Shown here one piece after another: positions 14,677 through 19,914 of a stretch of DNA of 19,914 nucleotides. The stretch is from contig CAZIZQ010000020.1 in the NCBI GenBank assembly GCA_964544105.1, positions 1-19,914 on the forward strand. Reading direction: 5' to 3'. Within the stretch, counting starts at the first letter, position 1. Each line of letters opens with the position of its first letter. The translations under genes were made by a program, and so were the position numbers. This stretch comes from GCA-016432345 sp964544105 (GTDB taxonomy: Bacteria > Patescibacteriota > Microgenomatia > Levybacterales > UBA12049). The notes under the pieces are model-generated. The model did no database searches. It was not told the DNA's origin and was given only the letters and a program-made list of their open reading frames with translations.

Positions 14677-15876
14677 ATGAAGTTTAGTTATCGCGCTGTT
14701 TCTAAAGATGGGAAAATTGTTCAGGGCGTAACAGATGCCAGAAGCACAAGCGATGTAGCGACTTATTTGCGTTCTCACGAATTTATCCCCATTCGTATCG
14801 CAAACCAAAAAATTTTTGTGTCATATTCTCTGCCATTTTTGGGAAAGGTAAAGTTTTCAGATATTGTGTTTTTTACCAGACAGCTTTCGTCCATGCTTGT
14901 ATCAGGGTTAACATTAATGGAGGGCTTGCGCGTTTTAAAAGAACAAATACAAAAATCTTCGGTAAACGAAATTATTAGCGGCATTATTACCGATATCGAA
15001 GGAGGAAAATCTTTTTCCGAAAGTTTAGCTAAGTATCCAAATACATTTTCCTCTATTTATATTTCTCTTATCAAGTCGTCCGAGCAAGCGGGTATTTTAG
15101 ATAAAATTCTTTTAAGGCTGGCCGATACCCTGGAAAAGCAGCAAAAAATTCGAAGCACTATTAAGGGGGCTTTAATGTATCCGGCGATAGTTGTTATTGG
15201 CATGGTGATTGTGGTTATTATTATGATGCTTTTTGTTATTCCCCAATTGGCTGTTGTATATGAGTCGCTGAATGTGCAGCTTCCCCTGCCAACTAAAATT
15301 GTTATTTTTATTTCCGATGCTTTTATTAAGTTTTGGCCATTTGTTTTTGGTTTTGGTTTTTTGTTGATTTTTCTTTTGCGCCGCTGGTACCGCACAGACA
15401 CAGGCAGGCTTTTTTTGGATGATTTAATACTAAGGTTGCCTGTTTTTGGTAAGCTTATCAAACAAACAATCCTTGCCGAATTTACCAGGACTTTTGGTCT
15501 TTTGGTTGGATCCGGGACATTGGTTGTCGAGTCGCTTGACCAGACAGCCAATGTTACCGGTAATTTAATATATAAAAATGCTGTTTTGGGCGCTGCCAAG
15601 CAGGTGGAGAAGGGTGTTGGTATTGGCGACGCATTGTCGGGATACGCGATTTTCCCCCCAATTCTAGTACAAATGGCAAAAATTGGCGAGGAGACAGGGA
15701 AGCTTGATGAATCGCTGCTTCGGGTGTCCGAGTACTTCGAGCGCGAAGTAGATGAAACAACCAAGACACTCACAACTGCCATGGAGCCGATTATTATTGT
15801 GGTATTGGGCGCCGGTGTGGCGTTTTTAATTGTTTCTATTATTACACCAATTTATAGCCTAACCTCGGCATTCTAA
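14677..15876 (+). CDS. pilC: Type IV pilus inner-membrane platform protein PilC (GspF family)
   Basis: The membrane platform on which PilB and PilT act and from which pilins are extruded. Its 399 residues contain two T2SSF repeats (about 60-190 and 265-395), each a cytoplasmic four-helix bundle ending in a membrane helix. Predicted transmembrane segments are about 168-190 (YPAIVVIGMVIVVIIMMLFV), 217-235 (KFWPFVFGFGFLLIFLL) and 372-393 near the C-terminus. The conserved FFTRQLSSMLVSGLTLMEGL (65-84) and its second copy EFTRTFGLLVGSGTLVVESL are visible. It is third in the operon, 15 bases after pilT. Full length and intact. Confidence 0.95.
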   Translation: MKFSYRAVSKDGKIVQGVTDARSTSDVATYLRSHEFIPIRIANQKIFVSYSLPFLGKVKFSDIVFFTRQLSSMLVSGLTLMEGLRVLKEQIQKSSVNEIISGIITDIEGGKSFSESLAKYPNTFSSIYISLIKSSEQAGILDKILLRLADTLEKQQKIRSTIKGALMYPAIVVIGMVIVVIIMMLFVIPQLAVVYESLNVQLPLPTKIVIFISDAFIKFWPFVFGFGFLLIFLLRRWYRTDTGRLFLDDLILRLPVFGKLIKQTILAEFTRTFGLLVGSGTLVVESLDQTANVTGNLIYKNAVLGAAKQVEKGVGIGDALSGYAIFPPILVQMAKIGEETGKLDESLLRVSEYFEREVDETTKTLTTAMEPIIIVVLGAGVAFLIVSIITPIYSLTSAF

Positions 15877-15901
15877 TATGGTATTGATATATTTTGATAT
15901 C

Positions 15902-15931
15902 TTGACAAGGTAAAAACAATTTGTCTATAGT
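15902..15931 (+). promoter_or_regulatory. Promoter of the major-type pilin gene
   Basis: TTGACA at 15902-15907, 18 bases, TATAGT at 15926-15931. The predicted start near 15938 leaves a leader of about 9 bases before the ATG at 15947. A dedicated strong promoter inside the operon is expected for a structural pilin needed in far larger amounts than the motor proteins. Confidence 0.6.
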
Positions 15932-15946
15932 TAGTTGTATAGCTTA

Positions 15947-16522
15947 ATGAAAAAACATTTTTTATCTTCTAAAGGTTTTACTCTTATCGAACTTCTGGTG
16001 GTCATTGCAGTCTTAGGTGTTTTGGCAACAGTTGTATTGGTGGCAATTAATCCGGTTGAACAGTTAGCCAGGGGCCGAGACGCTGGCAGAAAATCCACAG
16101 TTGGCCAGTTGGCTAACGCAGCCCAGGCATATTTTACAAGTAGAACTGCATATCCCCTCATGACTACTGGAGCTGAAGCAAATGCATGGATTACTACATT
16201 AAAAGAAGCTGGAGAAATAAAGGCTGTTCCCGCAGCTACAACATACCAGATATTAGAAGCGACTGACAGATGTACAGAGGGCACTGATGCTTCACCAGTA
16301 AGAGGTAAAGAAAGTGATTACTGTTACATTTCAACTACAAGTACATCAGGTGCGGCAGATGCAGTAATTTATGTTCGTCTGGAATCAGGGTCGGAAAATA
16401 CGAAATGCGCAACAGGTGAAAGAGCATGGTTTTTATGGTCATCCAAGCAGGGACAGAGTGGCGTTGTATGTACTGTTACCACGGCGGAGCCAGCGGCTTT
16501 AGATGGTTATACTTTTAAATAA
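15947..16522 (+). CDS. Type IV pilin, major-type
   Basis: A 191-residue prepilin with leader MKKHFLSSKG cut before Phe, the mature N-terminus FTLIELLVVIAVLGVLATVVLVAI with the conserved Glu5, and the NPVEQLARGRDAGRK stretch I recall as typical of CPR (Microgenomates) pilins. Behind the hydrophobic helix is a small globular head with Cys pairs (ATDRC, DYCY, NTKC, GVVC) likely to form disulfides. A TTG 12 bases upstream in frame would add MYSL to the leader, but the ATG fits the basic leader and promoter spacing better. Its own promoter and position straight after pilC suggest that it is the main fibre subunit. The pilA name is not assigned because the true major subunit is unproven. Confidence 0.9.
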   Translation: MKKHFLSSKGFTLIELLVVIAVLGVLATVVLVAINPVEQLARGRDAGRKSTVGQLANAAQAYFTSRTAYPLMTTGAEANAWITTLKEAGEIKAVPAATTYQILEATDRCTEGTDASPVRGKESDYCYISTTSTSGAADAVIYVRLESGSENTKCATGERAWFLWSSKQGQSGVVCTVTTAEPAALDGYTFK

Positions 16523-16577
16523 GTGGTGGTAAGATCCTCTTTTCTTCGAGATTTCTGATACAATAATTTATAAAATC

Positions 16578-16643
16578 GGGAGTTTTTTGAATGTGCTTAT
16601 TGACCCCCTGCCGCGGGAAGAATTGGTGGTTTTTGGGTATTGA
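16578..16643 (+). pseudogene. Relic of a second prepilin peptidase (pilD) copy
   Basis: Translates as GSFLNVLIDPLPREE followed by LVVFGY and a stop. The first 15 codons match the real PilD (GSFLNVLIDRLPRDE, residues 14-28) in 36 of 45 bases by my count. No start codon or upstream membrane segment remains. The fragment's last bases (TAT TGA CA) form the -35 TTGACA of the next gene's promoter. It lies about 670 bases before the matching part of the intact pilD, which suggests a duplication or rearrangement of this part of the operon. Confidence 0.7.
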
Positions 16644-16670
16644 CAGGAATTTTAGAGTCTTTGGTATACT
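16640..16670 (+). promoter_or_regulatory. Promoter of the 122-residue coiled-coil gene
   Basis: TTGACA at 16640-16645, 19 bases, TATACT at 16665-16670 with an extended TGG in front. The ATG is 9 bases after the -10, so the mRNA would have almost no leader. Confidence 0.6.
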
Positions 16671-16690
16671 CATTGTACTATGAAACAAAA
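16659..16690 (+). repeat. Promoter/start cassette, copy 1
   Basis: A 32-base stretch covering the extended -10, start codon and first codons (Met-Lys-Gln) of the coiled-coil gene. It is repeated at 17061-17092 with one mismatch (C/T at the base third before the ATG). Confidence 0.85.
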
Positions 16691-17048
16691 CGATGACGTG
16701 TCGCAACCAGTAACAAGAGACTATCTTGATGAATCTCTAAAAAAATACGCTACAAAAACAGATATCAAAGATCTCAAAACAGAATCTAAATCCATAAGGG
16801 GAGAAATTCTTAGAGTGGAAGAAAAAATGGAGAATCTTGAAGAAGATATAAAAGAAATTAAAGGGGATAATAAAAAAATGGATGCCAAACTCGATAGAAT
16901 CATAAACACACTCGATGGATTCGTTGGAAGAGTTGATGATTTGACCGTTGATAACGAAGTCGGAACACATCAAACTCGAGAACTTCAGCTTAAAATTGAT
17001 AATCTTGAAAAGAGAGTAAAACAAATTGAAACCTCAACCACAGTGTAA
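16680..17048 (+). CDS. Small coiled-coil protein
   Basis: A 122-residue, very charged protein with no membrane segment or signal peptide. From about residue 27 to the end it is dominated by heptad-like Lys/Glu/Leu/Ile patterns (EEKMENLEEDIKEIKGDNKKMDAKLDRIINTL and DNLEKRVKQIETS), so a long parallel coiled coil is likely. Similar small coiled-coil proteins are frequent in CPR genomes, but I know of no function. It lies between the pilin and pilD with its own near-leaderless promoter, so it may be an independent insertion into the pilus operon and not a pilus component. Codon use resembles the neighbours. Confidence 0.8.
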   Translation: MKQNDDVSQPVTRDYLDESLKKYATKTDIKDLKTESKSIRGEILRVEEKMENLEEDIKEIKGDNKKMDAKLDRIINTLDGFVGRVDDLTVDNEVGTHQTRELQLKIDNLEKRVKQIETSTTV

Positions 17049-17060
17049 AAATTCTAGGCG

Positions 17061-17092
17061 CTTTGGTATACTCATTGTATTATGAAACAAAA
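17061..17092 (+). repeat. Promoter/start cassette, copy 2
   Basis: Matches 16659-16690 in 31 of 32 bases and includes extended -10 TGGTATACT (hexamer 17067-17072) and the ATG at 17082. No TTGACA is kept upstream, so it should be weaker than copy 1. Confidence 0.85.
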
Positions 17093-17213
17093 AAAACAAA
17101 ATTCAGACTGGGAAGTGGTGCTTAGGAAATTAGACCAAATGATTGCATTGATAAGATTAATAAGAGAAGAAAAAAGAATCTCGAATTTAGAGCAAACTCG
17201 CCAAGCAGCCTAA
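17082..17213 (+). CDS. Very small MKQ... protein (43 residues)
   Basis: An ATG directly behind the duplicated promoter cassette opens 43 codons to TAA. The product begins MKQKKQNSDWEVVLRKLD, continues with an Ile/Leu-rich amphipathic stretch (MIALIRLIREEKR) and ends NLEQTRQAA. It is probably one helix or a short coiled coil. It shares its start region with the 122-residue gene upstream, and pilD starts three bases after its stop, so translating it could couple to pilD. It may be a shortened paralogue of the coiled-coil gene or a leader-like ORF for pilD. Existence is supported by the promoter and spacing; function is unknown. Confidence 0.6.
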   Translation: MKQKKQNSDWEVVLRKLDQMIALIRLIREEKRISNLEQTRQAA

Positions 17214-17216
17214 AAC

Positions 17217-18002
17217 ATGCTCTTATTTATTCTTTTTTTCTTTGGTCTTGTGGTTGGTAGTTTTTTGAATGTCCTTATTGATAGGCTGCCAAGGGATGAA
17301 CAGATTTTTAAAGGAAGATCGTATTGTGAGTCGTGTAAATACAAACTTTCTTTTAGTGATTTAATTCCTGTTTTGTCGTTTGTTTTATTACAAGGTAAAT
17401 GTCGTTATTGCCACTCCCCTCTTTCGTATTACTACCCAATTGTTGAGATAACCACAGGATTGCTTTTTGTATTATCGTTTGTGTATTTGCAGCAGTTTTT
17501 TATTGTTTATTACTTATTTCTTATTTCTTTCCTGATTGTGATATTTTTTACAGACCTTAAGTATGGAATTATTCCTGACAAGATTCTTTTTCCTGCAATT
17601 ATCATTTCTTTTCTCTTTTTCGTTTTCACCTCGGAGGAGTCATGGCTTCGCAGGCTCAGCCTGCCACCGTCCGAGGTGGGAGGACGGCTGCTCGCAGGAG
17701 CTGGGGCGTTTTTATTTTTTCTCTTTCTTTTTCTCGTCACAAAAGGCCGCGGGATGGGGTTTGGGGATGTTAAGTATGTAATTTTAATGGGTTTGGTTTT
17801 GGGGTTTCCCAATATTGTAGTTGGTTTGTATATAGCTTTCTTGACAGGAGCGATTGTGTCTATCATACTGGTTTTATGGGGCAAAAAAAAACTTCGGGGA
17901 TCCACTATCCCCTTCGGTCCATTTTTGGTTTTTGGCACGATTGCCGCAATGTTTTTCGGAGATTTGTTGCTTCGCACGGCTTTACTCTGGTTGAGCTTTT
18001 AG
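17217..18002 (+). CDS. pilD: Prepilin peptidase / N-methyltransferase
   Basis: The membrane aspartyl protease (A24 family) that removes prepilin leaders and methylates the new N-terminus. Its 261 residues include the N-terminal GSFLNVLIDRLPRDE, four zinc-type cysteines in CESC and CRYC (37, 40, 62, 65), and the catalytic aspartates Asp113 (FTDLKYGIIPD) and Asp184 (GxGD-type motif in GMGFGDVK). Several transmembrane helices are obvious. Two oddities stand out. A GC-rich palindromic segment adds about 20 residues (roughly 138-160) between membrane segments. The last residues (LLLRTALLWLSF) are encoded by the bases that also encode the start of the next pilin in another frame. Substrates would be the pilins on either side. 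Confidence 0.93.
   Translation: MLLFILFFFGLVVGSFLNVLIDRLPRDEQIFKGRSYCESCKYKLSFSDLIPVLSFVLLQGKCRYCHSPLSYYYPIVEITTGLLFVLSFVYLQQFFIVYYLFLISFLIVIFFTDLKYGIIPDKILFPAIIISFLFFVFTSEESWLRRLSLPPSEVGGRLLAGAGAFLFFLFLFLVTKGRGMGFGDVKYVILMGLVLGFPNIVVGLYIAFLTGAIVSIILVLWGKKKLRGSTIPFGPFLVFGTIAAMFFGDLLLRTALLWLSF
17627..17678. repeat. GC-rich nested palindrome inside pilD
   Basis: Outer inverted repeats CACCTCGGA (17627-17635) and TCCGAGGTG (17670-17678) enclose an inner hairpin GCAGGC-TCA-GCCTGC (17650-17664). The segment and the bases after it (to about 17700) are far richer in GC than the AT-rich gene around it. It stays in frame, encoding Ser/Arg/Pro-rich hydrophilic residues in a PilD loop. Confidence 0.75.
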
Positions 18003-19525
18003 TGGTTATTGCCGTAGTGGGAGTTTTGGCCGCAGCTCTGATTACAGTAGTAGATCCAATAGGACAAATTAACAAAGCCAGAGACAGCCAAAGACAAAGC
18101 GATCTAACTCAATTAAAAACTACCTTGGATGCTTATTATAGCGACAACAATTATTATCCTACCCAACTTGATCAGTTGACAGTTTCTTACATTAAACAAC
18201 TTCCCAAAGATCCAACTACAGGGTTGGATTATAAATATGCTGTTGACCAGAATAATCTCCAATGGAATGTGTTGTTTGCTAAACTTTCACGATCTCCAAC
18301 TAATATAGCGTCAGCCTGTCCGCTTATTACAAGCTGCAACATAAGCTGTTTAGATACTACATATAGCTGTAGCGTGTCTGGGAAAGTCGATTGTGAATAT
18401 ATAAAAAACCAGGTGCCTTTGACCTCTCCTTGTGAAGTACCAGTTGCGGAGCCGACCTCAACCTCAACCCCAACTTCTACTCCCGCGCCAACAAATACAC
18501 CAGCTCCAACATCTACTCCCACTCCCACTCCCACTCCCGTCTTTGCCAGATGCATCAATGAATCATCCCCTGATGACTATCAATTTTATGGTAATGGTAT
18601 GATTGGGTGCAATGGTTCATATGCTTTTTCTACTGCACCTTCTTTATGCGCTGCTGGATCACATCTTTGTTCTATTGATGAATATCTGGCAAAAGGAGGA
18701 GCAACTGTTGGAACAAATAATAATGCTTATCGGTGGATAGACACCCAAGCTGATCCAGCTGGTTCTCTTGCTTTATGTAATGCTAATGAAGCATTGATGC
18801 AACGTGGTTCAGCAAACAGCAGTATGTCTTTTCTGGCTGCTCCTTCAAATAGAATTTCCTATTTGGGTAGTTGTCCTCAAAATAGAGGATTTTACGTTAG
18901 AGATTTACATACTAAGTCATTTGGGGCGATGTGCTGCAGCGATTTGTCCCCTTTGCCTGCTTCAGCGGAGTATAAACGAGTTTTTGTGACAAGCACGGGG
19001 TACGATGGGGATTTAAAAAGTGCGGCAAACAGTCTTCTTCCTCCAGCGGATCAAGTGTCAACAGGGCTCGATGGCGCAGATAAGCTTTGCCAAATACGAG
19101 CAGATGCAGTAAATCTTGGTGGGGTATGGAAAGCATGGATTTCTGATACTACGAAGTCGCCAGCAAACCAAGCAGATGGTGATGTCTGGACGCAAGCAGA
19201 AGTTCCCTACAGATTACTTTATGGCGTAACTGTTGCTAATAATTGGGTGGATTTAACTGATGGTGGTTTATTACATAGAATAAATAAAGCTGAAAGTGGT
19301 GTTAATGTTATAAATACTGTCTGGACTGGTACTAAGGCCGATGGTTCACGATACACGGTTCCTGTAAATGGAGCTGAAGGAAATAATAACTGTGATGGTT
19401 GGACAAGAAGAATCGGCGTTACAGGAAAAAAAGGTATTACTTTTTATAACGATAAAAACTGGACTGAATATTCAGCTGTTTCATCATGTAATAGTACCTA
19501 CTATTTATATTGTTTTGAGCAATGA
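17876..19525 (+). CDS. Modular type IV pilin with Pro/Thr stalk and C-terminal DUF1554 (lectin-like) domain
   Basis: The 549-residue frame carries a pilin N-terminus: GFTLVELLVVIAVVGVLAAAL (Gly35 then mature Phe) and a GspG-like head with ARDSQRQSDLTQLKTTLDAYY and LPKDPTTGLDYKY. A Pro/Thr stalk follows (about 190-223, TPTPTP...), then a Cys-rich domain (226-354, about nine Cys, unrecognised) and a last domain (366-549). That domain fits DUF1554 (PF07588) by KRVFVTSTGYDGDL, ADKLCQIRADA, WKAWISD, NWVDLTDG, VWTGTKADG, CDGWT and the closing YYLYCFEQ. In Leptospira and others this is a surface, lectin-like fold. It would be displayed as a pilus-borne adhesin. The only ATG or usual alternative start in frame is at 17876, 127 bases inside pilD, giving a strange 35-residue leader; the true start is uncertain. 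Confidence 0.85.
   Translation: MGQKKTSGIHYPLRSIFGFWHDCRNVFRRFVASHGFTLVELLVVIAVVGVLAAALITVVDPIGQINKARDSQRQSDLTQLKTTLDAYYSDNNYYPTQLDQLTVSYIKQLPKDPTTGLDYKYAVDQNNLQWNVLFAKLSRSPTNIASACPLITSCNISCLDTTYSCSVSGKVDCEYIKNQVPLTSPCEVPVAEPTSTSTPTSTPAPTNTPAPTSTPTPTPTPVFARCINESSPDDYQFYGNGMIGCNGSYAFSTAPSLCAAGSHLCSIDEYLAKGGATVGTNNNAYRWIDTQADPAGSLALCNANEALMQRGSANSSMSFLAAPSNRISYLGSCPQNRGFYVRDLHTKSFGAMCCSDLSPLPASAEYKRVFVTSTGYDGDLKSAANSLLPPADQVSTGLDGADKLCQIRADAVNLGGVWKAWISDTTKSPANQADGDVWTQAEVPYRLLYGVTVANNWVDLTDGGLLHRINKAESGVNVINTVWTGTKADGSRYTVPVNGAEGNNNCDGWTRRIGVTGKKGITFYNDKNWTEYSAVSSCNSTYYLYCFEQ
18515..18538 (+). repeat. Four tandem ACTCCC hexamers in the Pro/Thr stalk
   Basis: Exact six-base repeats encoding Thr-Pro pairs at the end of the stalk. 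Gain or loss of units would change stalk length by two residues without a frameshift. Confidence 0.85.
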
Positions 19526-19914
19526 AAAATTTAGGTTTTACCTTAATTGAGCTTTTAGTGACAATTAGCCTTATTGGGGTTTTAAGCAGCGCGCTTTTTA
19601 CAGTGGTAAATCCGCTGGAGCAGTTTAAAAAAACCAGGGACGCGCAAAGGAAGCAGGATTTGGGGCAAATCCAAAAAGCGCTGGAGGTTTATTATCTTGA
19701 TAACGGCGTCTACCCAACAGAGGAAGAGTCGATTCCTTTTGGCAGTGGGTGGGCAGATGGAGACGCTCAATACATGACAAAAGTTCCCCAGGATCCACAA
19801 GGTTCTCCATCATACGTCTATCAGACAGAAACAGGCGGGTATCGGCTGTATGCCAAACTGGAGCGATGCTCGGATAACCAGATTATCGCCAACATAAATT
19901 GCCCAAATGCGTCA
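19522..19914 (+). CDS. GspG-like type IV pilin / pseudopilin, cut by right window edge
   Basis: The ATG overlaps the stop of the modular pilin in an ATGA, and 131 codons are open to the window end. The leader MKNLG is cut before FTLIELLVTISLIGVLSSALFTVV, with Glu5 present. The head has the GspG-type pattern: NPLEQFKKTRDAQRKQDLGQIQKALEVYYLDNGVYP, then VPQDPQGSPSYVYQ and YRLYAKLE with a Cys-containing end (RCSDN...NCPN). Length so far and motifs indicate a minor or secondary pilin translated together with the adhesin-type pilin, perhaps as part of a tip complex. The C-terminus is not in the window. Confidence 0.9.
   Translation, partial: MKNLGFTLIELLVTISLIGVLSSALFTVVNPLEQFKKTRDAQRKQDLGQIQKALEVYYLDNGVYPTEEESIPFGSGWADGDAQYMTKVPQDPQGSPSYVYQTETGGYRLYAKLERCSDNQIIANINCPNAS

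Noticed and set aside
15057..15782. Long open frame antisense to pilC (241 codons, minus strand)
   Set aside because: It is a mirror of the strongly biased pilC sequence; the product is Ser/Thr-rich low-complexity and matches nothing I know.
15886..15901. GATAT...ATATC hairpin after pilC as a terminator
   Set aside because: A five-pair AT stem just before the pilin promoter; likely chance in AT-rich sequence.
15935..15946. TTG start adding four residues to the major-type pilin
   Set aside because: The ATG at 15947 gives a standard basic leader, and the TTG lies upstream of the predicted transcription start.
16523..16679. tRNA or small RNA gene in the pilin - coiled-coil gap
   Set aside because: No cloverleaf or strong stem-loop is seen; the gap is explained by the pilD relic and a promoter.

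Overview
The window looks like a fragment of a Patescibacteria (CPR) genome, most like Microgenomates. This is an inference from gene style and not from any marker search. The supporting signs are moderate-to-low GC, very tight gene packing (ATGA stop/start overlaps at 3398-3401, 9017-9020 and 19522-19525), short forms of housekeeping proteins (a delta-prime clamp-loader subunit of about 206 residues with no Walker A), a FolD without the usual PCTP motif, and a complete type IV pilus assembly locus of the kind common in these small episymbiotic bacteria. Ten Ns at 6238-6247 show that the source is a scaffolded assembly, probably a metagenome bin.

Left half, minus strand. Reading from high to low coordinates, there is a housekeeping run gyrB - ppa - gyrA - folD, followed by the first codons of a prepilin-like gene cut by the window edge. 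Upstream of gyrB lies an accessory island: a DUF6922-like protein plus an AbiEii-family nucleotidyltransferase (a candidate toxin-antitoxin pair, broken only by the N gap), and a REP-associated tyrosine transposase (RAYT) bracketed by REP palindromes. A third, solo REP copy lies at 10015-10065. Between REP copies sit an adenosylhomocysteinase and a PfkB-family kinase, probably adenosine kinase, which together would form an S-adenosylhomocysteine/adenosine recycling pair. Next come a 358-residue protein I do not recognise and a delta-prime subunit gene (holB).

The strand switches at about 11811-11850, where two divergent promoters are packed into some 40 bases and both seem to give leaderless mRNAs. 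From there the plus strand carries the pilus machine: pilB (extension ATPase), pilT (retraction ATPase), pilC (platform), a major-type pilin, a relic of a second pilD copy, two small MKQ... proteins expressed from duplicated promoter/start cassettes, pilD (prepilin peptidase), a 549-residue modular pilin ending in a DUF1554-type lectin-like domain, and a GspG-like pilin that runs off the right edge. Together these would assemble, retract and tip a type IV pilus. The large modular pilin is the best candidate for host or surface adhesion.

The most notable features are the modular adhesin pilin whose normal start has been swallowed by pilD, the REP/RAYT system, a GC-rich palindrome inserted in frame in pilD, a heptanucleotide repeat embedded in folD, the pilD relic, the duplicated promoter cassette, and a recurring extended -10 signal 6-7 bases before start codons. 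I saw no rRNA, tRNA, CRISPR array or riboswitch. No stretch over 300 bases lacks a gene.
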